From NCBI RefSeq assembly GCF_004798865.1, contig NW_025336598.1, forward strand, positions 33,286,250 through 33,350,249: a DNA stretch of 64,000 nucleotides, given 5' to 3'. Made by a program: the position numbers and the translations under genes. Under the pieces are notes generated by a model. That model saw only the letters and a list, made by a program, of their open reading frames with translations, searched no databases and had not been told where the DNA came from. The stretch's first letter is position 1; every line of letters begins with the position of its first letter. The stretch is from Varanus komodoensis (taxonomy: Eukaryota > Chordata > Lepidosauria > Squamata > Varanidae). Positions 53,550 to 64,000 of the stretch are shown piece by piece.

Positions 53550-55160
53550 AGTGGCTTTGTAGTTTTCTTCACTCTTTTCATGTTTTTTGTTGAAATTCAC
53601 CATAAAAAGTACAGTGTAACAAAAATTCATCAGCAGCATTCATGACTTGGTCCAAAATAAGGATCAACTTATCCATCCAATATGCCACAAATGCATTTTC
53701 TTACCCATATTTAAATATTGATTTCTCCATAGAATCATTTTAGCATGGGTAAATGGATCAATATGTGATGTTATGCGACATACTTCTCTAGCAGCCTTTA
53801 TTTGGTACCATTTTAGTGTGCTGAGAACCTAATGGGATCCATTTGAGAAAAGATCCAGAACTGATCAGGGTGGAAAATCTAAGCTCAGTGGAAAAAGAAA
53901 TTTAGTACAGGTCAACAAATACATCCAATGATTACACAGAAAGCCAAACCCACTTTCTTTATTTGAATGCGGCATTCTTTTCAAAGATATTCATGGCATG
54001 GCAACCCCCCAAAAAATTATACAACAGAGCACAACATTTTTGAAAATATTTGCTAGGTAAAGATAAAGGAATCCTGCATGTAACATAAACAAGCTGAGGT
54101 ATAATATTAATTTTAAATGTATTAGTCTTACTGCACAAACCATGCTTTAAAGATTGCAGAGTATCTATATTCTGTGAGAGCTCCTGTATCAGCTTTTTCA
54201 AGTCAACTCTTGATCATTTGGGATGTGTCTCTGAGAATAAATATTCCCAGAGAAGTAATGAGATCTGAGCACTATCAAAATTGCAAATTAGCAATGCTCT
54301 ATGAGATACACTGTTTCCAGTCAGCATAATTTCAAACCGTAACTGGTAAACTAAATAGTCAGACAATAATCACCTTAATTATTGATCAGATACATCAAAA
54401 CTAGAACACACAGAAGTTGTGAGATAAACGACAAGGGATTGTCAGCATAAATAATAATTTTAAATATAAACAATTATGCACAAGGCTTTATATAATACCA
54501 TTCAGTCTTGATGGCTTTAGAAAGAAATCAAATATCAATGAAAAAAGTAGACATCTCTGTCGGCTACTTCTCCCAAGTGCCAAAGAAATCTCCGGTCATA
54601 ACACTGGCACCCATTTCAAAACCTTTGCAGGGAAGTCAAAATTTAATGGTCAGAAAACTTAAATTCCACTGAGATCTTCTCAGCAGGCAAAGAAATGATG
54701 GCAGCCAGATCTGGTCTATCCCCTTTTAAAGATGAGACTGCAAGGAATCCTGTAGCTTACAACATGAGGACAAGAGGTCATGGGTCCATGCCCTAAAGCT
54801 ATTAAATCAACAATTAGCCCTCTGTCTGTATTTAATAAATCTCACCTGTAATAGCTTGGTGAGATCCACTAGCCAGAATTGCAGTTGCTATCTTAATATC
54901 CATGTTCATTAGCAAAATAGGTTGATAGCATCATGGGTGCTGCTTGCTAGGCTTAGGGGTCCCTGTAATGCAAAGAAGCAAGGAAGTCTGATTCAAAAGT
55001 ATGGTAAGGCTTGGAACCAACAGGCTGGAAAATATTTCATACTGCTCAACTGGAATCCCGCCCAGACCATGTGATATCCCATTATTCATATTCATAATAA
55101 CATTTGTAATTTACTCCATATGCTGAGGAGGCAGGAGAGGCTGCTGTTGTGAGGAATCTG
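53550..55160 (-). mobile_element. L1-clade LINE, ORF2 reverse-transcriptase region, decayed
   Basis: On the minus strand the ORF2 order is clear. Near 55110-55030 'VIMNMNNGISHGLGGIP' then 'VEQYEIFSSLLVPSLTILLN' equals the L1 'KSPGPDGxPxEFYKxF' block. 'QPILLMNMDIKIATAILAS' equals 'YRPISLLNxDxKILxKILA'. 'AAIISLPAEKISVEF' (about 54700) equals 'xLDAEKAFDRVEW'. 'LKLLFMLTI' (about 54450) stands at the LYADD site with the aspartates lost. The frame at 53959-54201 ends 'TFKINIIPQLVYVTCRIPLS', equal to 'xxKMNILPRLLYLFQxxPI'. Many stops make it inactive. Confidence 0.85.
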
Positions 55161-56040
55161 AACTGCAAGAGTAACACAAGGAGGGAAAGTGTCCTTGTCC
55201 TGTTTTAACGGTTTGCTACCCACTCAATATAAATCAGAATAAAGTTTCAAAATATATATTTTATAAATGGAACAGAGCTGTATAGTGTATCACTCTCATC
55301 AGAAGTAATATTTTGAAGTTTTTGCTGTTAAGGACGATGTTCCAAAATTTTACTGAGGTGATCACCGTTTTCCCATTTTGTCTTCATAAGCAACTTAAAG
55401 CAAATCCACTCACTGTGAAAAGATGTTATTAAACGCATATGCAACATTCTGCACTTCTGATAAAGCTGTGCAATTGCACAAACAGCAAACTGGGTAATAA
55501 GAGATTTCAACTTCCTATTGAGGAGCAGTTCTTGTATTTTGAAAAAGACATCTTAGAGGAAGCACAAAAGATTTACTGGCCTCTTACTCAATGGTTCAAG
55601 AATTAACTGTGCCTTTATATTGAAGACATATTGAACCATCAGAGACTTACTCAATTTGGCAAATCCAAAAATGGCAACTCCAAGAAAACGGTGATACGGT
55701 GTGATAGTACCAGTGTACCAATCTTGCAAACATTTATTTGACATAATAAAGATACAGAAAAAAAATCTGCATTTTAAAAATCTTCTAAAAATCATAAAAA
55801 ATCAAACTAATGTTCATTATGTTAATCTTTACACAATCTAAAGTAAAAATCGTATTACCCAAATAGGGCTAACTTTCTCTCCCAGCAGCCCCCCCATATA
55901 AAATGAGAATGGGATAAAGAAATCAAAAAAGAACACAGCTTGAACAAAAAGTGGGAAAAAACTTTTTGCCTTCCAATAAAGACTACAAAGTAATTCCCAC
56001 ACCTTTTCAGTGTCATTATTAGATACAAGCCCATATAATT
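55161..56040 (-). mobile_element. Probable upstream continuation of the L1-clade LINE
   Basis: Composition matches the fragment to the left, and the minus strand keeps fairly long frames (55328-55510, 55553-55795). I could not match them with confidence to the endonuclease or to the linker before the reverse transcriptase. 'LQDWYTGTITPYHRFLG' may be a decayed endonuclease end. The 5' limit is unknown. Confidence 0.4.
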
Positions 56041-57855
56041 TGTGGTCAAAGAAGAGTGCTTCTCTTTGGCTGCTCTTCTCTCTCTCTCTCTCTTTCTGCT
56101 TTACCTGACCTTGCTAACTGGAAAAAGACAAAGTCGGCCAGGAACAGAAGGATGCACAAAGAAGCAGTTTCTCTTGATTATGCCTTGCTCTCCCTCAGTT
56201 CTTCCATTGCTTCTCTGGAAGAGCTGCAGGGCTGCCTTACCTGCATGAGCAGGCCCAGGAGTTCAGGTGGGACTCTGAGGATCTGCCCCAAACACCTCCA
56301 CTGCCTTCCTAGGTGGTAACTGGAGACAGGACAGGACATTGAGTCAGTGTCATTGCTCTTATGGCAGCAGACCAAACCCTTTTGTTAAAACAAATGCTAT
56401 AAGCTGCCCTTTTAATCTTTTCTGCTGTTCCTTGTTCTAACTACATATTTTGTCAATTTGATAAGAGCTGTACTAGGGAGCAGCTGGTAAAGAACCTTGA
56501 TGAATAAAGAGAGATGCAAGAGAACTTTGTCTAGACTTTCCCACAGATCCCTTTTGCAGGCAAACAGCATGGTCTGCCTTCCCCCTCTCTATCCAGTGTA
56601 AAGATTAGTGGCTATTTTGGGATGCAGGTACAGAAATGTACAAGTTAAATGCTAACGGGAGACTCAGCCCATCTTCCATTCATTGGCACCAAGAACAAAC
56701 AAGGGAGAAGTCTGGGTAAATATAATTGTCTTCAAACCCCACCCCCCAATCATCAGTAGCAGCATTTACGAGATTTTCTATCTCACCCTTCCTCACATGC
56801 AGTGCAGTGTTGCATTTTCATAATGGCTAGAAACTTGGGTATGTGAAATGACACTGTGAAATGACATTTCAAAGTTGTTTCTCTCACATCATTTTTTTCC
56901 AAGTCACTGATTTTTTCTCAGCAAAATTATGAAATAAGTAAGAATATCTCACAGAAGCCTTGAGATGATTTATCCAAAAGCAGAACTAGAGGTTTTGAAA
57001 ATACCCCATGCTATATTTGGGCAGGGAGAGATGAATTAGCTGTGCAATCCTATGCATATTTTCATTTTTATTGGTTTATTGTTATTTTTAAGTACGACCC
57101 CATTCTCATATGCTCTGGGCTTCTTACCAGTTAAAATTTCAACTAAAACCCAGCACATGTAATCCAAAGTAAGTCCTGCCATGTTGAATGTGATTTCCTC
57201 ACAAACACTTGAGCTAAATAATCAGTAAAATAGATGAGCAGGGCAAGGTGGTGGTGGTGGAGGAGGAGAGCTGCTTCTTCACAAAACACTGAGACAATTT
57301 CACAAAGTCTGGTTAAATCAGTGTTTTGGCACTGTATTTTGGGAGCTGTACTAGAAAAAAAGAATGGATTGAGGTAGTGAGAGTTTCTGACATGGAGCCA
57401 AGCCTTAGCAAGAAATGGTAAATTGTCTCTAGTTGGGTAGAAATGGGACACAGAGACCTCTTGGGCCAGATGCACTCAGTTCCTAGAACTGATTCTATAC
57501 AGAGAAGAAAAGAGGGAAGTACAATTTCTCTAGTTTTCAGAACATCACTGTTCATTAAGGATGCTTGATAAGGCATGAACAGGGATAATGACTCTAGAAC
57601 AAATTGTTTACTTTTCTGCCAGCAGAAGGGCATCTGAAGAAACGATCCTAAGGAGATCGGCGAAGAAGCAGATACAAGGTGTTGAGCTGCCATGATCGAG
57701 CTCCAGAGGTTGGCACTTCCCTTCCCCAACTACCACCAGAGGGGCTTCTGAGAAACATCTTGCTCCGAGGAGAGGTGAGAAGAAACAGGTTAGGATGGAA
57801 CTCGAAAGCAAAGAAAATGCAGAGGAGAAGAATTAGTAGCAAAGAACAGGCCAGT
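56041..57855. other. No recognised feature apart from a (TC)n run
   Basis: A (TC)n tract lies at about 56078-56093. 'gctgtgcaatcctatgcata' at 57039 is one end of a gcaatcctatgc-family element with no partner end. Minus-strand frames at 57143-57729 reach 138 codons without a recognised domain. Confidence 0.4.
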
Positions 57856-57858
57856 TTC

Positions 57859-58284
57859 TCAAGAGAATAGATAAAGTGTGGACAAATAAGGAACACATCT
57901 GGCTTCTCCTGCTCCCCTCCTTGCAATCTCTTTCACGGGGCACAACAATCCACCATGGGTGATGCGCCTCAGTGTGTGGCTGTTGCATGCAGGCTCAGCC
58001 TGATTCCCACAGGTGACCAGCAAACCCAACGGCCCAAGTTTTGTTCCAGGATTTCTTGTATCCACAATGAGTTGGGATGTCATCTGCAGCTGGGTAACTG
58101 ACCCCTTTGCAGATTGTGGAGAACGGCTAGCGAGCTGCTCAGCAAGAGCAGCAAAACCCCTTGCCACTTTTCCAAGCTGGCTTTCGCCACCACCAACATC
58201 TGCCACCTCACTGATGCCCAAGTAGCATGGAGGAGCCACGATCATTGGCTTTTTGCCTCCTGCTTGGATGTCAAGATCTCTCAT
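57859..58284 (-). other. Unassigned 141-codon open frame
   Basis: Begins MRDLDIQAGGKKPMIVAPPC and continues with 'GGGESQLGKVARGFAALAEQ'. The sequence is less AT-biased than its surroundings and the residue mix looks protein-like (A, G, L, V rich, few C or W). I do not recognise a family. No splice context, poly-A tail or flanking duplication was found, so it could be a piece of a processed pseudogene, part of an unknown repeat, or chance. Confidence 0.15.
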
Positions 58285-58289
58285 GATAA

Positions 58290-59650
58290 CTGCAGCATGT
58301 TTTCCCTTTCAACTGTTTTCTTTTTCAGATATTGCGTTTCACAATCTCGGATTCTACAGCTAGTAACAGCCCTTACAAAGGGCCCAAGTGTCACACTGAA
58401 GGAGCTGTCACTATTTTGTCACCCTATTTAATCTTTTTTTTAGCACAAGGAATTAGCAGAACCGTATTTGAACAAACAATTCAGATTCTTTTTTTAACAA
58501 AGGTCTGAAATGGCAAGCTTGAGTGCATAGGTCTCTGTCAAAGACTACTTTTAAAAGGGACAGAATCTTGACAGCTAGCTGACAAATCTCCATGCACCTG
58601 TAAAAGATGGTGGCTGACACTCTTCCTCTTTCTTGCAACACCTACAATTTCAGGAAAGAGTGGAAATGTGTGGGGACAAGAGTCCCTGTCACCCAAAACC
58701 CAGAGAGCCTCACAGAAAGTACATGATAGATTGCTATCCTCCTTCATAAGCAAAGATCACTGGCATCTTTGGTTTATCCTGACAGCTGGCCTTCTTGACA
58801 ACTGTCAAGAGAAAGCAAGACAAAAATGAATCCCTTAGCTACCTTTCGGAGTCAGTGCTTACGATGGGTGGTTCTTACACTTTAATGCAGGCCTCCCACC
58901 CCTGGAACATTGCTCAGGCTTGCCATTTTGAACCCATGCAAACGTTTACTTGTAGTAGTCCAACTGAAATATTCATTTAAAGAATATTTGAAAAAATTAC
59001 ACAAAGTGCTTGTGCTAAGCAAGAGGCGCACAGCTGACAAACTGGGGACTGTTCCTCTAGTTAAAGGAGAAAAAAGCACTGTTTGGACCCCAGGAAGGGT
59101 CTGCCACTAACAATCAAAATGGAAATTGTGAAAAATTATATCTGAGGGGAGGGATTAAAAAGACACGGGGCTCATAACCAGAGTAGCAAGAGGGCAGACA
59201 AGTGAGGCCTGCCATAGCATCCCCTGGGCACATGAAGAGTTTGTGGGAGGAGGAGGAGACAACCCATGGTAAGTAGTGATCCTGAGGGCAAGGCCTGTCT
59301 GAATAGTGTTCTTTGCAAGGTACTCTTGAAGTCTTTTGACTGAAATGCTTTGAATAAATAAATTACTGCATGCATTTTCAAGGGGAAGATGTGCTGAAAT
59401 AAATGCTGGCAAAAAAGTCAGGAAATTGGCACTGGGGAAAAAAAGAAAACCCTTTAATCTACTGATAACAATAATTTTGAAAAGGACTCTGTGTATTGAG
59501 AAAACAATATGGAGAAAGGGGGAAGAGGGAATCAAACCCCAAAGGCAGGAGACTACAAGAAATGGCCTGTAGTCTTGGCTACTTTAAAAGATGTGAAATA
59601 GTTTCAGAGCTAAAGATAAGATATCTGGAGGCCTGTTCATGTGGGATAAG
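58290..59650. other. No recognised feature
   Basis: A 126-codon minus frame at 59155-59535 has no recognised domain. No repeats identified. Confidence 0.45.
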
Positions 59651-59654
59651 AATT

Positions 59655-59670
59655 TTCACTAGGGGGCAGC
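59655..59670 (+). promoter_or_regulatory. CTCF-like motif
   Basis: TTCACTAGGGGGCAGC fits the vertebrate CTCF core CCASYAGRKGGCRS at all but the first positions, and is the best match I saw in the window. It lies outside any repeat I can name. Binding is inferred only. Confidence 0.4.
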
Positions 59671-60890
59671 CTTTAACTGATATCTTAGATTAGTGTTAAG
59701 TCTGCATGATCTGATTTCAATTAAAAATTGGCCCAGAAGGCAATTATACTCCTTGCACAGCTCCTAGGGGAAAATTATGCTTTCAGAAACTGTTGAATCA
59801 GCACACTCTCGCAGTTGTAAGTACAGGAAGGAAAAGCTCTTGCATAACATCAGAATCTCAGTGCGCGCACACGCACACCCACATTTCACTATGGAACTTT
59901 TTGTATGCTGACAAAACACAGCACACACTTTTTCCCAAGCAACAGAAAATTGTTCCTGGTTTCCTTCCAATAAAATTACAGTAAAAAGCAAGGTTGCGAG
60001 GTAAAGCTAGTTCTGTGAGGCTAATCCGTGGAGATGTGGGAAGGGAATGGTTGAAAGGGATTTGACAACCTGATCCGGCTTCAGGAAGAGTTCATAGAAA
60101 GTAATTATAGGTGAGCTGATAGGGTCGCGTGTGCCGTTCAGGACAGCCCAGAGTTCTGATCACTACAGCCGGCTTTATTCACATTGCATCTGAAGGAATG
60201 TCGTTGGCTCCCTTTCACTCTGGGGCCCAGCGCAAGGTACTGGTACTTAAAGGTAAGACACTAAGTGGCAGGAGGGACCTGAATTCCCATGGGCACGTCT
60301 CTTCCCATACTTGGATTTCCATGCCTTGGGATCCTCTACTGAAGAAGCCCTTTTCACTGCTCTTCTCTATGGTAAGGGCTGGAAAGGAGGGGCTTTGTCA
60401 GAAAGCCTTCCCCAAGGAGGCTTGCCTAGGACCTGTGGTACAGTTCTTGTAACTACAGGTTAGAATGTTATTTCTTCTGGTATTTATAATAGCCTAAGCC
60501 TTAGCCCATGTAACAGGTCTGGGCCACAGTCCTAGGCTTCCTAGGAGGGTGGCCAGGGGACTGGGACAAATGCAGTTTCCTCTGTTTTGCCCAGACTGTA
60601 GACATAGCTATAATGTGGGCAGTGGGGAATCCAAACTGAGAGTTCTCCCCTTCCAGCCACATGGAGAGCTCCACACCTTTTGCTGTTGCATCCCTGGAAG
60701 AGGGGAGGGGAGAGAGGACAATGGGTGGGAAGGTGAAAGAAGAGGAGATTCACCGGATCTCCACCTCCCTCATCCACAGTAGAGTAAGACTGCTTGAGAG
60801 ACTAAGAGGCTGACAAAGCCTTTAAGGCACCCCAGCAGGTGGAAATGCCTTCAGTGTGGGGAGGAAGGCAGCAAAGCCTGTGTCTTCTCC
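59671..60890. other. No recognised feature
   Basis: A short alternating GCGCGCACAC run lies at about 59863-59878. Frames up to 107 codons have no domain. Confidence 0.45.
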
Positions 60891-60893
60891 TTC

Positions 60894-61085
60894 CTAGTGT
60901 GGTGTGAGGGTAGAGCACGGGACTGAGGGCGTAGGAGACCCAGGTGTGAGTCCCCGTTCTTAGCCTAGCCTACCTTGCAGGGTTCTTGTGGCAAGGATAA
61001 AAATGGAGTGCAGGAGAAGTATGGAAACTGCCTTGGGTTCCTCGCAAGAAGAAAAGAAGCAGGATATGAATGGAACATCGTAAAA
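60894..61085 (+). repeat. Sauria-type tRNA-derived SINE
   Basis: 'ctagtgtggtgtgagggtag' with 'agcacgggactg' (A box region), 'gacccaggtgtgagtccccg' (B box), then 'cctagcctaccttgcagggt', 'tcttgtggcaaggataaaaa', 'actgccttgggttcctcgc', 'gcaggatatgaatgg'. The block 'gccatggagctcactgggtgac...' after the B box is deleted. The long minus frames at 60960-61505 arise partly from this repeat. Confidence 0.85.
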
Positions 61086-64000
61086 ATGTGACGCATCTTG
61101 AAAACTCTGCACAACAGCTGGTGGCAATGCGGGCGTCATGGCCACTGAAAGGCCACCTCCAAATGTAAGATGGCAAGATCCTTTTTCTTGGGGACAGAGT
61201 GGAGGTGCAGGAGATGCAGTGAGCATTAGGAATATGCAAGGAACCCATTTCGTGTGGAAAATATGTCCGATTCCCCAGCTTTGGCTTCCTGGCCTCCTGT
61301 CCACTTTGGCCCTGAGTCTGGCCTCCTGGACAGCATGCCCTGATTTCGCCAGGCACTTGCCAGGAACTTTGATTTCATGACTGTGAACTATGCCCAAAGT
61401 TCCAGGCTGGCTATTGCAGAGGCCATGTGTTTTTTCATGCCATCTGAGAATTTTGTTGACACAGATTATTTCCCTAAAGACTTGAAGGTCTTGCACCTCC
61501 TGCACAAAATAGCTGTTGCTCTTATAGTGAAGAAATTCCGCCTTGTGAGGTAGCTGAAATCCCTCAAGATCACGTCCTGTACTGTAATGTACACATAAGC
61601 AGTCCTACCAATTCATTCTTCTAGGACATCGTCACAAAGTGTCTACTCTACAATTTCCCCAAATTTCAGCTAATTAGCTCTTACTTTTCCCCCCTAAAAC
61701 AAACAGGTCCAGGACACTAAGTAGTCCAGAATCTCCATAGGAATAGCTGTATGGGATACTTTTATATCATAAGCAATGAGCCTCCCAGAAAGGCACAAAA
61801 CAAGGTTCAGCACAGATAATCTTGGTCACATTTTGCAAGTGAAGATTCTTAGTTAACAACCCAACAAGCAAAATTAAAATCCATTGAGGGACAGCTTTGC
61901 TATGAACTTTTAAAGTAGGTTGGCTATTATTATGCAGAGAAAAGGCAATAGGTTTGGCATTGTTATGCAGATTTTCTCATTCTGCACAGTCCCAAGAAGG
62001 ATTAAACCACAAATTGCCTGTACTTGCTGTTAGCCGAAAGCCATTCTTACGTTGCTTGCAATCTCTTGGGAGAAAATTTCAGCTAGAACAAAGGTATGCC
62101 ATATTTATCACTTTTCTTGCCTCAGGCACTTTTTACTGGGGTCAAAAATGACCCCACAATGCAACTAGTGCTTGTTCTTTGTTGAAAGAGGATGAAGGAT
62201 AAGGCTACCTGTTCATGTCATGTCATACTCAAAGAAATAGCACCCACCTGTTCCCTTTGCTGGCATGCTTATGGTGCAGTTTGCAACTGACTGAGATATT
62301 TCAGGGATCCCCTCCAGCTCAGCTTATCCAAAAGCAACAGACAAGTGGAGCATACGGCCGACATTGTCCTGTTCAAACCATCTGCACTGGAAGGCTTTAA
62401 TCCCTTCCTAGCCTTACATCATAAGCCTTACTGTGTCAAAGGTATATGCCAGGTTTTGGGTCATAATATGCAGCAGCACATATGTTTCAAAGCGCCTTGC
62501 CAGCTGCAGCATCAGCTCTCACACAGCAAATCCCCACTGGTGCCCTTGAGTGGGCCATGGCCGCCAAGAAGGCCAGAAAAGGCCCTGTGACAGCCATGCC
62601 TCTACTAGTCCTGATGGCCAAAGGCCTGTGGCTGGGAGCACGCTGCAACTCTCGTGCCCTACTTGTGGGCTTCCCCCAGGTAGCCAGTTGGCCACCGTGT
62701 GAACCGAATGCTGGACAAGGTGCTTGTCTGGTGTTCCTCTTTTTCTTATGCTCTCTTCCTTTATTGGTGGAACAGTAGAGGATTTAAATGCAAGCAGGAA
62801 GTGAATGGAGTCTTGCAAATATTTCGTTATTGTGGTGTAGAAGACAACACTGAAAATCAAGCATAATTAAAACACATATAAATATCGACACAATTAAAAA
62901 AAAGTGACATGCAAAAGACCTGAGCCTTATGATGTAAAGGCTACTACTCAAAGGAATGGTTAGCACCTAAGCAAAACAGTGTTGCTGCGGTCCGCAACTC
63001 CAGTATGCCTGAACTTCCATATCAATAAGTATGTGCAGAGCTAGGATCGCTGCAGACACCTGAAGAGGCATGGCAGCAAAAGACATAAATCCACACAAGT
63101 CCAGAGTGTTTGACTGTGCAAATGCTGGCCAAACACCATGATTGCACCATGGGCTAGTGGCAGAGTCCTCACTCTATCAGAGAATCAAATGCTTGGAAGT
63201 GCTGATGCCACAGAGAATTCAGGTTCAGTGGCACGCTGGCTTACCTCCAAGAAGCCAAGAAAAAATGTGTGTTATATGGTATGTAAACAGAGCTGGGCTA
63301 CGGCAGCATCACCACTCTTCCTAGGACTCCACGGTGAGACACCCTTTCTCCCTCTTCCACTTTGTTGTGAGAGGGAGCTTCAGGAGCAACCTTTAATAAA
63401 GCAGCTGTTCCGCAGGTAGAGTGAGTCAACTGCCTACTTTTACAGATGACAGTCCTCTATTTGAAGGGCTGTCAGAAGAGTGTCCAAGCCAGCTCTGAAG
63501 ATAAAGAACATCAGCTGGATCTTGAAGTTGCCCATCAGCAGCACCTGGGCTGAAGACCAAGTAGGATACTCAAGGAACCCCATCACAGTCTTCTGCACTA
63601 TGGTGAGATGTACTGCCCTTCTAATGGAATTATTTTGAATTTTGGCATCTCTCTCTCTCATTCTTTCTGTGCATATGCAAATATTATGCAAATCAACACC
63701 TGCTTTTCTCCACAAGTGGTTGCCCTTTCTCCTGGGTCTGCTGTGGAGCATAGCCAGCAGGGAGGTGTGCAATCCCGTGGAGAGATACCTAGGAGGCCCA
63801 TGTAAGAATACTATTCTTAAAGGATCAAACAAGTGTGGTTACTGTGATTATTCAGGAGTCTTTGTTCCAAGATCTTCATCAGCCACCACATTATGCAGGG
63901 TACAAATAGAGTGGCCTCTTATGCCTCATCCCAAAATAAGAAATTCATCACAAGAAAAAGGACAAAAAGGGGAGGCAGATCTGAATAAATGTTGATGTGA
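61086..64000. other. No recognised feature
   Basis: About 2.9 kb with no repeat family or gene that I can name. 'gggctagtggcagagtcctc' at about 63151 slightly resembles a tRNA A box, but no B box or body supports a SINE. Frames up to 130 codons have no domain. Confidence 0.45.

Noticed and set aside
60960-61505. 181-codon minus-strand frame, the longest in the window
   Set aside because: Its C-terminal part lies in a Sauria-type SINE and the remainder shows no domain. It is an artefact of repeat plus GC-moderate sequence.

Overview
This window looks like intergenic or deep-intronic DNA from a squamate reptile, most likely a lizard. I found no exon, tRNA, rRNA or other host gene that I can support. 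The open frames are short, overlap on both strands, and none carries a domain I recognise except fragments of LINE reverse transcriptase. The squamate assignment rests on the repeat content: tRNA-derived SINEs of the Sauria type, tRNA-headed SINEs with a CR1-like tail, CR1 and L2-like LINE 3' ends, and several families of short palindromic MITE-like elements (the 'actcccatcagcc' family and the 'gcaatcctatgc' families) that I know as abundant in lizard and snake DNA. Family assignments are from memory and visual alignment; no database was searched. Layout: 1-7 kb opens with a CT/CA microsatellite, then holds MITE-like palindromes, two possible LTR-like scraps, an old SINE and the 3' part of an L2-like LINE. 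7-18 kb is mostly low-information DNA with CR1 and L2 fragments, an imperfect 23-bp-arm hairpin at 13.6 kb, and a 176-bp hAT-type element with an exact 8-bp target duplication at 17.75 kb. 18-30 kb is repeat-dense: a second hAT-type element, several SINEs, and L2 fragments on the minus strand, including one at 29.4-29.97 kb that still shows the C-terminal 'AFSAVAPLYWNSL' signature. 30-42 kb has few repeats at first, then a tail-to-tail L2 pair at 38.5-39.5 kb and a cluster of three palindromic elements at 40.5-41.3 kb. 42-50 kb has a second compound microsatellite, SINEs, and a diverged minisatellite with a period of about 37 bp directly beside a SINE. 53.5-55.2 kb is a decayed L1-clade LINE on the minus strand with recognisable reverse-transcriptase blocks. 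56-64 kb is mostly featureless apart from one long unexplained minus-strand frame, a good CTCF-like motif at 59.66 kb and one SINE. No genes work together here. If the window has a host function it is probably regulatory: several AT-rich, repeat-free stretches with homeodomain- or POU-like motifs are listed as candidate conserved non-coding elements. A dispersed repeat family carrying a CTCF-like core (CTCTAGGTGGC) is the most unusual recurring pattern I noticed.
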